Part shown: positions 46,247-56,995 of the stretch, piece by piece
Position numbering within the stretch: position 1 is the stretch's first letter
Layout of the letters: each line of letters begins with the position of its first letter
Assembly (NCBI GenBank): GCA_038087015.1
Contig: JASBNA010000004.1
Location: forward strand, 1,364,001 to 1,428,000
Direction of reading: 5' to 3'
DNA length: 64,000 nt
Source: Cerrena zonata
Lineage: Eukaryota > Basidiomycota > Agaricomycetes > Polyporales > Cerrenaceae
Made by a program: the position numbers and the translations under genes
Notes under the pieces: generated by a model
What the model saw: the letters and a program-made list of their open reading frames with translations, nothing else
Databases searched by the model: none
What the model was told of the DNA's origin: nothing

Positions 46247-48925
46247 ATGCCCAATCAACACCCTCCAGCCTGGACTAAGCTCTTCACTCAGGTTTTTGAG
46301 ACTGAACACGCATTTGTCGTGTCCAATGTTGATTACTTGGCCCCTCAGCCTCCTGGAAATGGACTCGGTATCAACCCAGACCAACCATTCCATCTGGAGC
46401 TCCTGAAGAATGCGTCATGGGCCAATGATCGATTCTGGTACATGGGAATGATGCCCAAGCATGCCTTTCTCACCAATGATCTGCTCTTCGAAACATTCAG
46501 TGGGGGCTTCCATTCCACCCCAATTGTCCAAGTCGAGGGAGGATACCAGCTTAAAAAAGACCTGTGTACACTCTGGGCCGATCGTGAGCAGCTGCTCAAT
46601 TGCACTCGTAGGATCCTCCAAAAAACCTTCTTGCCGTTTGTTCCTTTACAAACATGTGCACCACCATCCGCGTCCTCTGCAAACTACTTGGCGATATTCG
46701 AAACAGAGGATGGCGCCAGGCGCAGTGCTCACCGAGCACGGCGGTATATGATCGCTATGCTTTCCTATGTCGCAGCTTTGATCGCCGCCTCACTCAAGAA
46801 TGGAGAGGCATTTCCTCCTCATTGGTACCAAGCTCTTGCCGACACTGCACCCCCTTTCCCTCCATTCTGGCTTGACAGAATCATCAACAGTCGGATCCTC
46901 ACCGACTTCTCTGGAAACCTCCATCGACGAGGTCTTTATGTCAATACTGAGGGAAAATGGCAACTCCTTTCCCTCCTGCATATCTTCACTGACGCCAATG
47001 CCCCTGTCTGGCTTGCCTATCCCAAGGGTGGCAAGCCGGTTGGTGACTACGAACGACTGCTTGCTCCTAGCAAACAGGTGATCGAGGGAATTTGCCTTTG
47101 GTCCCAACAATCCCAAGCAGGTCCTGCTCGAGCTCCTCCTCTTCAGCAGCAGCAGTCATCAGGTCACAATCTTCCAGGACCTGATTTCGATTTCAACCCT
47201 AATGCCCAGGCAGCAAAGATGATGACAGAAATGGCTAGTGTCAGGGCCTTTTTGAAACGCCGTGAGGAATTGAACGCTGGCCATGACATGTGCCAGTACT
47301 CCCCCCAGAAGTTGGCTTCTATGCGCGAACGTCAGAAGGACCTGGTGTTGACGTCCAAGGTATTTGTATGGGAGGAGATCGAGATGGAGCCTTGGTTGGT
47401 ACGCACCCGTGTGGCGAATGCAGACAAACGGTCGACGTTCGATCAGTACGCAGCAAACCAGCGTAGCTACGACATCTTTACAGATGAATGGGACCTATTT
47501 GATAACATTGACCCTATTGAGGACATCGACTGCAACATTCCTGGCTGTAGACAAGAGGGCCATGATCACACAGCACAACTTGAACCAAATGAATACCCCG
47601 TGGTCCCTCTCCCCCAGCAAGTAGAGCCTCACCTCCGCCCAATTGCCACATACCGTGACAATATTGCAGCTACGCAGGGTGAATGGGCTCTTCAGTCATA
47701 TTCTAGGATGAACATGGATCCCTTCCTTGTAGTCGCTCACTACCGGTATGGTATCCAGAACCTCCCCCCTCCCCCTCTTCGGCTCGATATTGCTCCTCAA
47801 CCATTCCCTGTTCCACAGGATACAGTGTTGTTGCTGCGAGCTATTGGTCAGGAACCAGCGCTGTTCGAGCCTGAGTTTAGAAACCAGGATTTCATACAAC
47901 GTCTCCAGGAATTCTGGAATGCTAGCAGAAGCAATCAAACAATGCCATTGGCTGTCTCTGACTGCCATATGAATCCCGGTCTATTCAAGGCAAAATACAA
48001 TCGCTGGGGTCTTACTGATATTACACCCTTTGAACATTTTGGGGTCATGACCTTTCCGATCCGTACGATCACCAGCGATGCGTGTGGGTGGACCCTGGCC
48101 TTTACTTGCAAGACCTCGATGAGGGAGATGTTCCGAAGAGGATGGGGTCCATCGAATGAGATCATCATGCGTCAGATGATGGAAAGAGGAATCTCTTTCA
48201 CTATCTTCTGGCACACGAAACCCCGTATATTTTCTCCCTTGAGCTCTGTAGGCTCTATGTATGCGCCCCCCTTCCGTCCAGAGAAATACATCTTCACTCA
48301 GGAAGACTACAAGACCTACATTAGTCGTAGGCTTGATCTATTCAGAGACCCAGCTGTGGCAAGGGCCGCTCTTCTTCAAGGTGGTATAGTCTGGCGGCTT
48401 GCACTGGAATCCAATGTCTCCCTTACTAGGATTGCTACTGTTGCTTTGGATGACTCCGTCTTTGCAACGGAGGATGCCAAGGTGAGCGAGGTGAGGACAG
48501 TATATAGGGAGTGCATCGACTTCACCCTTCTCGAGACTATATCTGGGGTCTACCGATGCTATACTGGTAAGTCACTGTTGCCTCTCCATATTATCTAGTA
48601 CTGATTCTGATCATTTTCATCCAGGGCATGGCATGCAAACAGCAGATGTATCTTGGTGGCCTGAGACGACTACCTGGGAGGCATCGGGATTGAACTTTGA
48701 TCATTGGACTCCCCAATGTGAGATATGGTTCACAAACCGCCTTGCTCGTATCAGAGATGGTACTGCCAAACCTTTGAAGGTTAAGGAGTGGCAATCTACC
48801 CTCAAGTTTGACAAGAAAGCCGCAAATCCATTCCATTGTATGATGGACGAGATACCCTTCCTACCAGTAAGTTGCTATCATAATTTAGTTATTTGATCTC
48901 ATTTACACCTTGTTTTTAGAATATT
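46247..48925 (+). CDS. large conserved fungal-type protein of unknown function
   Basis: The frame is open from 46172 but the first ATG is 46247 (MPNQHPPAWTKLF). Exon 1 (46247-48566) encodes 773 residues. A 58-bp intron (48567-48624, GTAAGT...CCAG) joins in phase to exon 2 (from 48625; MQTADVSWWPETTTWEASG...), which runs to a GTAAGT near 48868; a short last exon probably ends near 48925. Visible features: a Gln/Pro-rich linker (LQQQQSSGH), the block AFLKRREELNAGHD before VFVWEEIEMEPWLVRTRV, an acidic EWDLFDNIDPIEDID segment with CNIPGCRQEGHDHT, and a C-terminal region rich in aromatic residues (RRGWGPSNEIIM, ISFTIFW). No signal peptide or membrane segment. I recall similar uncharacterised proteins in mushrooms but know no function. 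Intact, unlike its neighbours. Confidence 0.75.
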
Positions 48926-49405
48926 TAAAGGCATGAGAACTGGGGATCCTGTTTTTTATGCATATGATGAACTATTTGTGGTACTGTGTAGTGTGTAGTA
49001 TGCTTTGTTTTTCTTACATCTCTCAGACTTTTTATTTATATACACAGATGTTATTCTTTGCAGACTTTATTCTCTATGTTTCTACTCTCTCTAACATTAT
49101 GCTTTGCTCAGACAATTTGTATACTATGTATTACTTCATAACCTTTGTCAAATTGTACTTGTATTGCCTGTGGAAATATGTGTGGTAAGTTAGTAGGGTG
49201 CAAGTAAATACAAATAAACAAGAACAAATAAGAGCTGCAAACTTGATGTGATCGTACTCGATCTCTCCTTCCTTTCGCATCCTTCTGCCAAGTGCCGGTA
49301 CTTACTCGCACTTGAATCATCCCTCTTTACTTTGCCCCACCAAGCTTGGTATGCTTATTTGCCTGGTCCTTCTGGGATACTACTGATATTTTATCTAGCA
49401 TTCTA
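48926..49405. other. intergenic DNA, one palindrome
   Basis: AT-rich with a hydrophobic chance ORF at 48958-49188. 49290-49313 is a copy of the palindrome family (AAGTGCCGGTAC / TTACTCGCACTT), partly degenerate at its centre. Confidence 0.45.
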
Positions 49406-50433
49406 ATGCATAACTGTCTCAAGATCGGCGAGCTTTTGCTTATGATTGCAAGAAACCTCTTGCTCACTGGAGACAAACATGATCTGCTCTCCTTTGTCCT
49501 TACCTGCCATATCTTTCTTGGACCAGGGCTGGATGTGTTATGGGAGAAAATTGATAGTCCACATCTGTTGCTATCTATTTTTCCAGGCAACTCAATCTTT
49601 CTCACTCGCTCGGTTGTATCTGGTGCAGTTGAAGAAGACAACGAGGATGATGAGCAAGACAACGAGGATGATGCGCAAGATAACGAGGAAGATGAGGAAG
49701 ACAATGAGGATGATGAGGAAGACACTGAGGATTATGAGGATGAAGAGTGTGTTATTTACGAGTATACAGTAAGTCCCTTACCTCTAGACAGCCATATCGC
49801 TTGCTCATATAATCAACAGTACAAATATGACATTCACGGCATACCTGCCCCTGAGGTGTGGACCCGCCTCTTGTTTTATTCCAGGCGTATCAGGGAGATA
49901 TCCTATAAATCAGATTATTGCCAACCATTCCTCGCTCAAATCCTTTCCAACAAGCCTTCAGACGTCAACCTTTTTTCCATCCTCCAGAAGTTGAGCTGGA
50001 AGAGCAAGAAGACTGGCCCTCCCTTTCTATCTTCCTTTCCCCTTCCCTTTCATCCCTCACTGTGTTTTGTCCTGCTGTTGATCAGGCCCTCAACCTCTCC
50101 ACCACCATTCCTGGATGTCTGCCAAACCTGAGACGTTTCAAACTTAAACATCCTGAGTTAACTCTTGGATATCCCCAGTTCGAGCTTATTGGCAATGCCC
50201 TTCTGTCCTTCAAAAGATTGACATACCTCAATCTCAACTTTCCCTCCATCAGTATAGCCATGGACTTTAGAGTCCTCATCAGCCTCTCTCAGATCCCAAA
50301 CCTTACCAAGTTGGCGCTTGGCCTCAGTGTCGAATACTTCAACTATCCAGGGATAGTACTCGTAGATGGTTTCAGGTCTTTTTATGTATATTTGAAAACT
50401 GGACCAAGGTTTCCAATCATTTCATTGCTATAG
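49406..50433 (+). pseudogene. F-box-like / leucine-rich protein, frameshifted
   Basis: F-box proteins are substrate adaptors of SCF ubiquitin ligases. The ATG is set at 49406 by comparison with the paralogue at 56245. Exon 1 shows an F-box-type helix region (LKIGELLLMIARNLLLTGDK, DLLSFVLTCHIFLGPGLDVL, WEKIDSPHLLLSIFP). An acidic tandem repeat follows (EDNEDDEQDNEDDAQDNEED; about 24-27-bp DNA repeats, 49630-49745). A 51-bp intron (49769-49819) leads to exon 2 (EVWTRLLFYSRRIREI, then FSILQKLS). Near 49990-50010 the frame shifts by one; in the new frame leucine-rich segments continue (CLPNLRRFKLKHPELTLGY, FKRLTYLNLNFPSI, IPNLTKLALGLSVEY) to a stop at 50433. Probably a recent pseudogene. Confidence 0.6.
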
Positions 50434-50638
50434 CTATCTTACATGCAATGTTTGGGGTATTCCATATGCTTCGAGAGAATGAGGGCCATTGTGGGAAACT
50501 AGGCTTGGCTGCAAAGGAGTTTATGGTCACTTAAATAAGGACAATACTGTAAAGCCTAAAGTGCTTGATGATTATATAGCATCTGACTCTTTGGATTAGC
50601 ATTCTCTCTTTAAATGTCAATACGTAGAGTACATAGAC

Positions 50639-51025
50639 TGTTAAAGGGTGACTTAAACCAGGGAATAGATCGACCTGGGGGACACACAAATGCTCTGGAA
50701 CACAATGAGAGCAGTTAGATTGAGAGGTAATTACAATACTTGCCTGGAACACAATGAGAGCAGTTAGAGAGCCCTGAAAGCGACCAGGCATACTAGATAG
50801 GAAGGAGAACTCGGCTATAGCCGAGTTAAGCGCTGAAGGCTCGGCAATAAGCGAAGAAAAGCAAAATGAAACACAAGTCCACCCTGCATTGGGTGGAGCA
50901 CTAAATACTGAAGCTAGAGCAAAGGGGAAAAGTGCTACTGGAAGCTGAGTGTCTACAGAGTCCGTTTATGAAGTCAAAAGATAGAATAGATAAGGTGGAA
51001 CATCACCAAAACACGAAGTTTAACA
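50639..51025 (-). repeat. 3' LTR of the copia element
   Basis: 387 bp, reading on the plus strand TGTTAAAGGGTGACTTAAAC to AAGTTTAACA. It contains a perfect 20-nt palindrome (50808-50827; AACTCGGCTA and its complement) and a 49-bp partial duplication around AACACAATGAGAGCAGTTAG. Confidence 0.95.
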
Positions 51026-51034
51026 CTCCCCCTT
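51026..51034 (-). other. polypurine tract of the copia element
   Basis: On the minus strand AAGGGGGAG abuts the 3' LTR. It is the expected plus-strand primer. Confidence 0.7.
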
Positions 51035-51070
51035 GATGTTGCACCTCTGAAACTCCCCCTGGACCCAGTG

Positions 51071-52621
51071 TCACTCCAAACCCATCATAGACCGGAATTC
51101 CTCAACCTTGGCTCGAGGCAGGGACTTGGTCAGCATGTCAGCAGGCATCAGCACTCCAGCAAGGTGTGTAGGCGCAATCAGACCGCTTTCAACAGTGTCC
51201 TTCAGCCAGTGGTAGCGCAAGTCGAGGTGTTTCATTCGACCATGGTGCTCAGGGTTTTTGGCAACACTGACAGCACTGAGATTGTCGATGAAGAGGGTGG
51301 AGGAAGATGGAAGGGAGTAGCCAAGTTCACCAAGCAGGTGACGCATCCAGAGGATTTCCTTGCCAGCCTCACATGCAGCAATGTACTCAGCCTCTGTGGT
51401 CGATAAAGCAACCATAGGCTGCAGCTTGGAGGACCAGTCGACCGCTCCAGAGCCAATCTTGACTAGATAGCCACCAGTTGAACGCATCTTGGGCTTCTCA
51501 CCAGCATGGTCAGCATCAGAGTAGACCTGGAAGAGCTCAGAGTGATCTCCAGGCCTGTAGGTGAGGCGGAGATCCATGGTGCCCTTCAGATAGCGAAAGA
51601 GGTGCTTCACAGCCTGCCAGTGCGCCTTCCCTGGATTGGAGTTGAAGCGAGCAAGCTGGGAGACAGTGTAGGCGATGTCTGGACGAGTACAAGTGGCCAG
51701 ATACATCAGAGCACCCACAGCATTGATGTAGGGCAAAGCGGTCATCTCTGCGCTTTCCTGAGGTGTTTGAGCACCCAGATCAGGCGAGAGGCGTAGTCCA
51801 GGCTCCATGGGAGTAGAGACGGGGTTGCACTCACTGAAACCAAAGCGGTCAAGCATGTTGATGATGTACTGACGCTGGGAGAGTGAAAGCGAGCGGTTTG
51901 GACGATCCCTGGTGATCTCGATGCCTAGGAGGTAGCTGGTGGGACCCAAATCTCGAAGTTTGAAGTGCTTCTGGAGGTCCTGGACAGTCTGGTCGATAGA
52001 GGCCTTGGACGTCGCAGCAATGGTGATATCGTCGATGAAAATGGGGATGATAATGCGCACCTCGTCCTTGGCATAGACATAGACAGAGGAATCCGACTTG
52101 AGACGTGCAAAACCAAGGGAATCAAGGGTAGAATGGAGTTTCTGGTTCCAGAGTCGACCTGCCTGTTTGAGACCATACAAGGCCTTGACAAGGCGAAGGA
52201 CATGGCCCTCACCACCGCTCTGGAAACCCTCAGGCTGCTGCATGTAGATCTCAGTGTCCAAATCACCGTTGATGAATGCCTGAGAGATGTCCAGGGAGTG
52301 CAGCTCAAGGTCCTCAGTGGCAGCAAGAGCCAAAACTGTCCTAATCGTTGCCATCCGCACTGTGGGGGCAAAGGTTTCGACATAGTCATACCCAGGGCGT
52401 TGGTTATAGCCCTTGGCGACGAGTCTGGCCTTGTACCGCTCCAGGGAGCCATCTGCATGCCGCTTTGTGTTGAACACCCATTTGCATCCAATGGCTCGCT
52501 TTCCAGCAGGAAGAGGACAGGTCTCCCAAGTGCCGTTTGCGACGAGGTTGTTGAATTCTGTGAGTGCTGCTTCACGCCACTGAGAGGCCTCAGGACGCTT
52601 CATAGCCTCTGCAAAAGACAA
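51071..52621 (-). CDS. pol: copia reverse transcriptase and RNase H
   Basis: 516 residues from the first Met shown, but the frame is open well upstream (to about 52800) and continues the polyprotein after a one-base frame change, so this is not a separate gene. Motifs: NGTWETCPLPAGKRAIGCKW and RYKARLVAKGYNQ at the RT start, ETFAPTVRM, LHSLDISQAFINGDL, then catalytic FIDDI (Y/F-x-DD type), and STPMEPGL. RNase H follows with VYSDADHAG, LSTTEAEYIAACEAGKEILW, FIDNLSAVSVAKNPEHHGR and terminal ADMLTKSLPR. No stop interrupts it. It copies the element RNA into DNA inside virus-like particles. Confidence 0.93.
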   Translation of the reverse strand: MSFAEAMKRPEASQWREAALTEFNNLVANGTWETCPLPAGKRAIGCKWVFNTKRHADGSLERYKARLVAKGYNQRPGYDYVETFAPTVRMATIRTVLALAATEDLELHSLDISQAFINGDLDTEIYMQQPEGFQSGGEGHVLRLVKALYGLKQAGRLWNQKLHSTLDSLGFARLKSDSSVYVYAKDEVRIIIPIFIDDITIAATSKASIDQTVQDLQKHFKLRDLGPTSYLLGIEITRDRPNRSLSLSQRQYIINMLDRFGFSECNPVSTPMEPGLRLSPDLGAQTPQESAEMTALPYINAVGALMYLATCTRPDIAYTVSQLARFNSNPGKAHWQAVKHLFRYLKGTMDLRLTYRPGDHSELFQVYSDADHAGEKPKMRSTGGYLVKIGSGAVDWSSKLQPMVALSTTEAEYIAACEAGKEILWMRHLLGELGYSLPSSSTLFIDNLSAVSVAKNPEHHGRMKHLDLRYHWLKDTVESGLIAPTHLAGVLMPADMLTKSLPRAKVEEFRSMMGLE

Positions 52622-55419
52622 GGGATCAGCATCACCACTGGAGGCAGCAAATGCGATCTCAGGGTCATCATCCTCAGAATCAGTGTCAGCAGGAGATGGA
52701 GAGCGAAGTTTCCACCAGTCACCAGGTGGCTTGCCTGCATTCGATCTGCCTGTGCGACGTGCAGGAGGCGGATCCTGAGGCTCTGGTGAGGCGCAGGGCC
52801 TGGAGAAGGCGAGGGAGAGTTGGAAGCAACACGAGGGGCAGCAGCAGCAGCAGGGAGGCCAGAGGGACGAGACTGGATGTGAGAGCGCTGTGGACGTCTC
52901 TGGGCAAGCGGTCTGTTGTCCTGAGGCTCTGGGAGTGCAGGGGCAATGTCAGGAGCAAGTGGGAGAGCTGGATGCGGTGGGACAGCAGGGTTATTCTGCT
53001 CAGGAGCTGGTTGTAGAGGAGGCTCAAGAACCTCCCCCCCAGAATGAGACGCTGGCACATCATCATCCGAGAACCAAGGCATCACAGAGGAAGCAGGAAG
53101 GGATGAAGTGGACGATGCAGGGGTGTCAGAGACAGCTTGGGAGGGCAGGGGCGAAGAAATCGACTTTTTGAGACCTGGGTAGAAGCGTTCGTCAAATTCA
53201 GCACGCTCTGAGATAACTACCTTTCTCGTTGTCGGATTGTAGAACTTCCAGCCCTTATAACCATCCGGATAACCAATAAACACACATTTCTCCATGTGAG
53301 GCCCTAAGGCCACACGCTTGTCCTTCTGCACATGAACATATGCAGTGCACCCAAAGACCCTGAGATGAGAAAGGTCCGGTTTCTTGCCATGGAATCCCTC
53401 AAAGGGCGTAAGACCGCGAAGGGAGGAAGTCGGACAGCGGTTAATGATGTGGACGAAGGAATGGAGGGCCTCACCCCAGAACTGACGCGGCAAATTCGAT
53501 TCCGAAAGCATGCAAGTAATGCGCTCAGAGAGGAGCCTATTGAAGCGTTCGGCAACTCCATTCTGCTGAGGTCGATTCCGGGTTGTATGGCGTCTGACAA
53601 TGCCGTGGTCGATGCAGTACTGGTCCATCTCCTTGGACATGTACTCGCCACCCTTATCGTCCTGCAAAGCACCGATCCGGAAGCCTTTGTTGCGCACATA
53701 AGCATGGTAGAGCTTGAAAGCGGAAAACTGTTGAGATTTCGCTTTCAAAAGCACCACAACTCGGTACTTGTACTTCCCATCGATGTATGTGACCCAATAG
53801 CGATAGCCACCAAAGGTCTGGACGTCTAGGGGACCGTGGAGGTCAGAATGGACGACTTCACAAGCAGAGGAGAGCTCTGTGGTCGACGAGGGGAAGGGAT
53901 TGGCATGCATCTTGCCAGCTAGACAAGGCTCACAGATGGGGTCAGGAACACCCTCAGAGTGGATGGTGATTCCAGTTGCCAGTTTCTGGTGGATAAGGGC
54001 CTTAACACCGTCGATGTTGTGGTGAGCTAGTCGACGATGCCAGAGGGATAGGCTGAGAGGCAGAGTGGAGGCGAGAGCGGCATTTTCAAAGGAGCTGAGA
54101 GGGAGAACATCTCCAGCAAGGAAAGCAGTGTTGTTGGAGTCAATGGGAGCGAAAAATGCGAGCTGCCCATGGAGTTTGAAGTCCATTCGGTCGTTGTGGA
54201 TGTGCACATGAAAGGAATGCATTCTAACGAGATACAGGACAGATAGGAGGTTGGTTTTCAATGCTGGGACATGCAGAACTCGACTAAACTCTACAGGACG
54301 CAATCTCGACCCCTCAGAACATGGTGTAAAGCGTACAGACCCCACTCCAGCACTGAAGACAATGGTGTTGTTGGCAAGGCGAATGGTAGTGCGAAAGGGC
54401 TTGTAATTGCGAAGCCAGTAACGATGGGGGGTCATATGAGAAGTAGCCCCTGTGTCTGCAGTCCACAAAGCGTCAGCAACGACGTCTAGAGGCGAATAGA
54501 GCGAGGAGGGATCAGAGGAAGCACTTGCACTACCAGCAAACTCCTGGACCTCCTGGACCGAAGCAGAGGGTGTCTGCTGGTCCTGGGCAATGTTGGCCTT
54601 CTGGGGATGCTTTCTGCCACCTTCCTGACGCTTCTGACGCTTCTCCTGGGCCTCCTTCGATGCAGAAGCCTTGGCCTCACGAAAGCGGAAGCAGGAATCG
54701 ATGGAATGGCCTGGGAGCGAGCAGAATGCGCAGACAGCGGTTGAAACAACGCTTGCAGAGAGGGCAGAGGCAACAGAGGAGTTGCCAGACTCGACCCTGC
54801 GCTTCAGATTGATGTCCTCAGTGATGAAGGCCTGCAAAAGCGTGTTCTTGTCGAGTTTGTTGACCAGCTGGAGCGATGTAGAGAGGTGGTGGAACTCCTC
54901 AGGTAGAGAGCGAAGCATGGTCATGCAAACCAGCTCATCATCGAGGGAAGTGAGGTCAAAGGAGGGGGGGCGAAGGTTTTTGATCCTGAGCATGGTTTCG
55001 TCGATCCTGGTGCTCAAAGCGAGCAGGGATTCGTCCTCCTTCTTCCTGATGCTGAAGAGGTCGTCATAGGCGTTGAAACGAGCTCCAGGGCGCTGTTGGA
55101 GATGCACAGACTCGAGTTTGGCCCAGATCTTGACAGGATCCTCCTCGATACCAGCCAAATGTGTCCTCTGCTCAACATCTACAGCAAGAAAGAGCTCACC
55201 AGCCGCTTTGAGGGCCTTCTCATCCCACTTGTCCATCAACCCCTGCTCCAAAGCGGTCACCTTAGCAGGATCATCTGCCTCAGGACGCTTTTCCACCCCT
55301 TTCACCAGCCTGTACAGCCCAGAACGCATCATCCAAGCCTTCATTTCGCCGCTCCACTGGGGGTAGTTGTCCACAGAGAGCTTTTTGAAGTTGGGGAGGG
55401 TAGATGAGGTGGAAGACAT
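52600..55419 (-). CDS. gag-pol: copia Gag-protease-integrase
   Basis: 939 residues from the ATG at 55419, 210 bases inside the 5' LTR. Gag shows FKKLSVDNYPQWSGEMKAWM and the C-terminal helix LLALSTRIDETMLRI, then a knuckle CAFCSLPGHSIDSC. The protease has WTADTGATSHM. Integrase has the zinc motif (WHRRLAHHN...CEPCLAGKMH) and a catalytic core with VHSDLHGPL, ALQDDKGGEYMSKEM and RPQQNGVAERFNR, followed by HLRVFGCTAYVHVQKDKR. A Pro/Ser-rich linker follows; from about 52790 the sensible reading moves to the frame of the RT ORF, and the last ~60 residues here are out-of-frame reading. A one-base indel is the simplest explanation. Confidence 0.93.
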   Translation of the reverse strand: MSSTSSTLPNFKKLSVDNYPQWSGEMKAWMMRSGLYRLVKGVEKRPEADDPAKVTALEQGLMDKWDEKALKAAGELFLAVDVEQRTHLAGIEEDPVKIWAKLESVHLQQRPGARFNAYDDLFSIRKKEDESLLALSTRIDETMLRIKNLRPPSFDLTSLDDELVCMTMLRSLPEEFHHLSTSLQLVNKLDKNTLLQAFITEDINLKRRVESGNSSVASALSASVVSTAVCAFCSLPGHSIDSCFRFREAKASASKEAQEKRQKRQEGGRKHPQKANIAQDQQTPSASVQEVQEFAGSASASSDPSSLYSPLDVVADALWTADTGATSHMTPHRYWLRNYKPFRTTIRLANNTIVFSAGVGSVRFTPCSEGSRLRPVEFSRVLHVPALKTNLLSVLYLVRMHSFHVHIHNDRMDFKLHGQLAFFAPIDSNNTAFLAGDVLPLSSFENAALASTLPLSLSLWHRRLAHHNIDGVKALIHQKLATGITIHSEGVPDPICEPCLAGKMHANPFPSSTTELSSACEVVHSDLHGPLDVQTFGGYRYWVTYIDGKYKYRVVVLLKAKSQQFSAFKLYHAYVRNKGFRIGALQDDKGGEYMSKEMDQYCIDHGIVRRHTTRNRPQQNGVAERFNRLLSERITCMLSESNLPRQFWGEALHSFVHIINRCPTSSLRGLTPFEGFHGKKPDLSHLRVFGCTAYVHVQKDKRVALGPHMEKCVFIGYPDGYKGWKFYNPTTRKVVISERAEFDERFYPGLKKSISSPLPSQAVSDTPASSTSSLPASSVMPWFSDDDVPASHSGGEVLEPPLQPAPEQNNPAVPPHPALPLAPDIAPALPEPQDNRPLAQRRPQRSHIQSRPSGLPAAAAAPRVASNSPSPSPGPAPHQSLRIRLLHVAQADRMQASHLVTGGNFALHLLLTLILRMMTLRSHLLPPVVMLIPCLLQRL

Positions 55420-55617
55420 GTCAAAAGCGAGGTAGGGGGAGCAGCAGAGAGCAAAAGCGAAGCAGAGAGGGATAGAGTTGGCCGATCAGGACCGATGTTG
55501 GTAGATGGGGGGTTTGGAGGATGGGGAATCCGATGCAAAAAGAATTGGGGCGAGGGGACAAGCGGTTGTTGAATGAAAACTCTTGTAAAATCGGCTGTGG
55601 CAGAGATAAGGAAGCCG

Positions 55618-55629
55618 GGGCCCATAACC
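55618..55629 (-). other. copia primer-binding site, half-tRNA (initiator Met) type
   Basis: Immediately inside the 5' LTR the minus strand reads GGTTATGGGCCC. Its complement GGGCCCATAACC is the conserved anticodon stem-loop of eukaryotic initiator tRNA-Met. Drosophila copia uses the same internal region of a cleaved tRNA, so half-tRNA priming is inferred; no match to a tRNA 3' CCA end is present. Confidence 0.75.
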
Positions 55630-56016
55630 TGTTAAAGGGTGACTCAAACCAGGGAATAGATCGACCTGGGGGACACACAAATGCTCTGGAACACAATGAG
55701 AGCAGTTTTATTGAGAGGTAATTACAATACTTGCCTGGAACACAATGAGAGCAGTTAGAGAGCCCTGAAAGCGACCAGGCATACTAGATAGGAAGGAGAA
55801 CTCGGCTATAGCCGAGTTAAGCGCTGAAGGCTCGGCAATAAGCGAAGAAAAGCAAAATGAAACACAAGTCCACCCTGCATTGGGTGGAGCACTAAATACT
55901 GAAGCTAGAGCAAAGGGGAAAAGTGCTACTGGAAGCTGAGTGTCTACAGAGTCCGTTTATGAAGTCAAAAGATAGAATAGATAAGGTGGAACATCACCAA
56001 AACACGAAGTTTAACA
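55630..56016 (-). repeat. 5' LTR of the copia element
   Basis: 387 bp, same structure as the left LTR, three differences. The 20-nt palindrome is at 55799-55818. Confidence 0.95.
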
Positions 56017-56244
56017 TAGATGTATGCCAGATCTTTCTATACACTGTGTGGGAATATTTTGCTTAAAATGGATCCAGGTCAACAAAGCCAAACAGAAGCT
56101 GCAAATCCACCAGCAATCAATATTGTCTTCGCTTTGGACCCTCAGCATTCCACAAACCCACTCTGCTGATATATCCTGTGAGTATGACATTTCTCTAGTG
56201 TTTAGCTTATTAAACTGACAGTTGCTCTTAGAATATTTCTCACC

Positions 56245-56995
56245 ATGCACTGCTGTCTTGCTGTCTTGGATCTCATCCTGCTTATTGCTCACCAGATCAA
56301 GGCCAATGGCTCTTGGAAGAGTGCAGATCTCCTAGCATTTATCTTGACCTGCCGCACTATTTGTTACCCAGCCCTTGATATCCTTTGGGAGGAGCTGGAG
56401 GATCCTCATCCCCTTATCTATCTCTTTCCTGAGATCTCAGTCATGAAAGAAGACCAGGGCTTGCTGTTTCCAGATGCACCCCCGAGGGCGGACTCTGATG
56501 AATGGAAGAAAAGAAAGGTATGTAGCATGGTGTTCTATCAGAGATCTCAGCTGTTAACACTGATCCTAGATCATCATATACATGACAGACATCCCTGGTC
56601 CAAACGATTGGGACTGCTTTATCTTCTACAGCAGAAAGATTAGGACCTTGCACTGCTACTCTGGTTTCGGTCTAGAGTATATCTACAATCTCCTCCCTCA
56701 CTCCCCACCTGGCATACCTTTGCTTCCCAATCTCAAACATCTTATCTGGACCATACCCAACTTAGAGAACTGGTCATTGGTCTTCCTCTTCATTTCTTCC
56801 ACTCTTGTCAGAGTCGATGTCACTATTCCTACTGCATACGATGCATTGAGGTTCATAGATATCCTCTGCAACAATGTACCCAAGATCCAGGTCATCAACT
56901 TTGACTACCCCAAGAATCTTCTTCCATTGCTCATATCGCAGGAGATGCAACTCAGACTTAGGACAGTTGTCGCAATCCTAGCCATGTCTGCCTAA
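56245..56995 (+). CDS. F-box-like protein
   Basis: A two-exon gene with ATG at 56245. Exon 1 (56245-56517) encodes an F-box-type start (VLDLILLIAHQIKANGSW, DLLAFILTCRTICYPALDIL, WEELEDPHPLIYLFPEIS). A 52-bp intron (56518-56569, GTATGT...CCTAG) joins in phase to exon 2 (56570-56995). There PGPNDWDCFIFYSRKIRTL corresponds to EVWTRLLFYSRRIREI of the upstream paralogue, followed by leucine-rich segments (LPNLKHLIWTIPNLENWSL, IDILCNNVPKIQVINFDYP). It ends TAA at 56993. About 230 residues is short for this class, which often continues for several hundred residues, so the C terminus may be truncated. Likely role: ubiquitin-ligase adaptor; inferred from family. Confidence 0.65.

Larger units (their letters stand above)
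50639..56016 (-). mobile_element. Ty1/copia retrotransposon
   Basis: A 5378-bp minus-strand element with two 387-bp LTRs. They differ at three positions (near 50654 and 50716-50717 against the right copy). The flanks TAGAC (50634-50638) and TAGAT (56017-56021) form a 5-bp target duplication with one transition. The domain order gag-protease-integrase-RT-RNase H is copia-specific. It has a primer-binding site complementary to the initiator tRNA-Met anticodon arm and a purine tract. One frame change lies between integrase and RT. It separates two F-box-like genes without cutting either. Confidence 0.95.

Noticed and set aside
52600..52800. Programmed frameshift between copia integrase and reverse transcriptase
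   Set aside because: Copia-type elements normally carry these domains in one frame, the position is in a low-constraint linker, and no slippery site with a following structure was apparent. A one-base indel is more likely.
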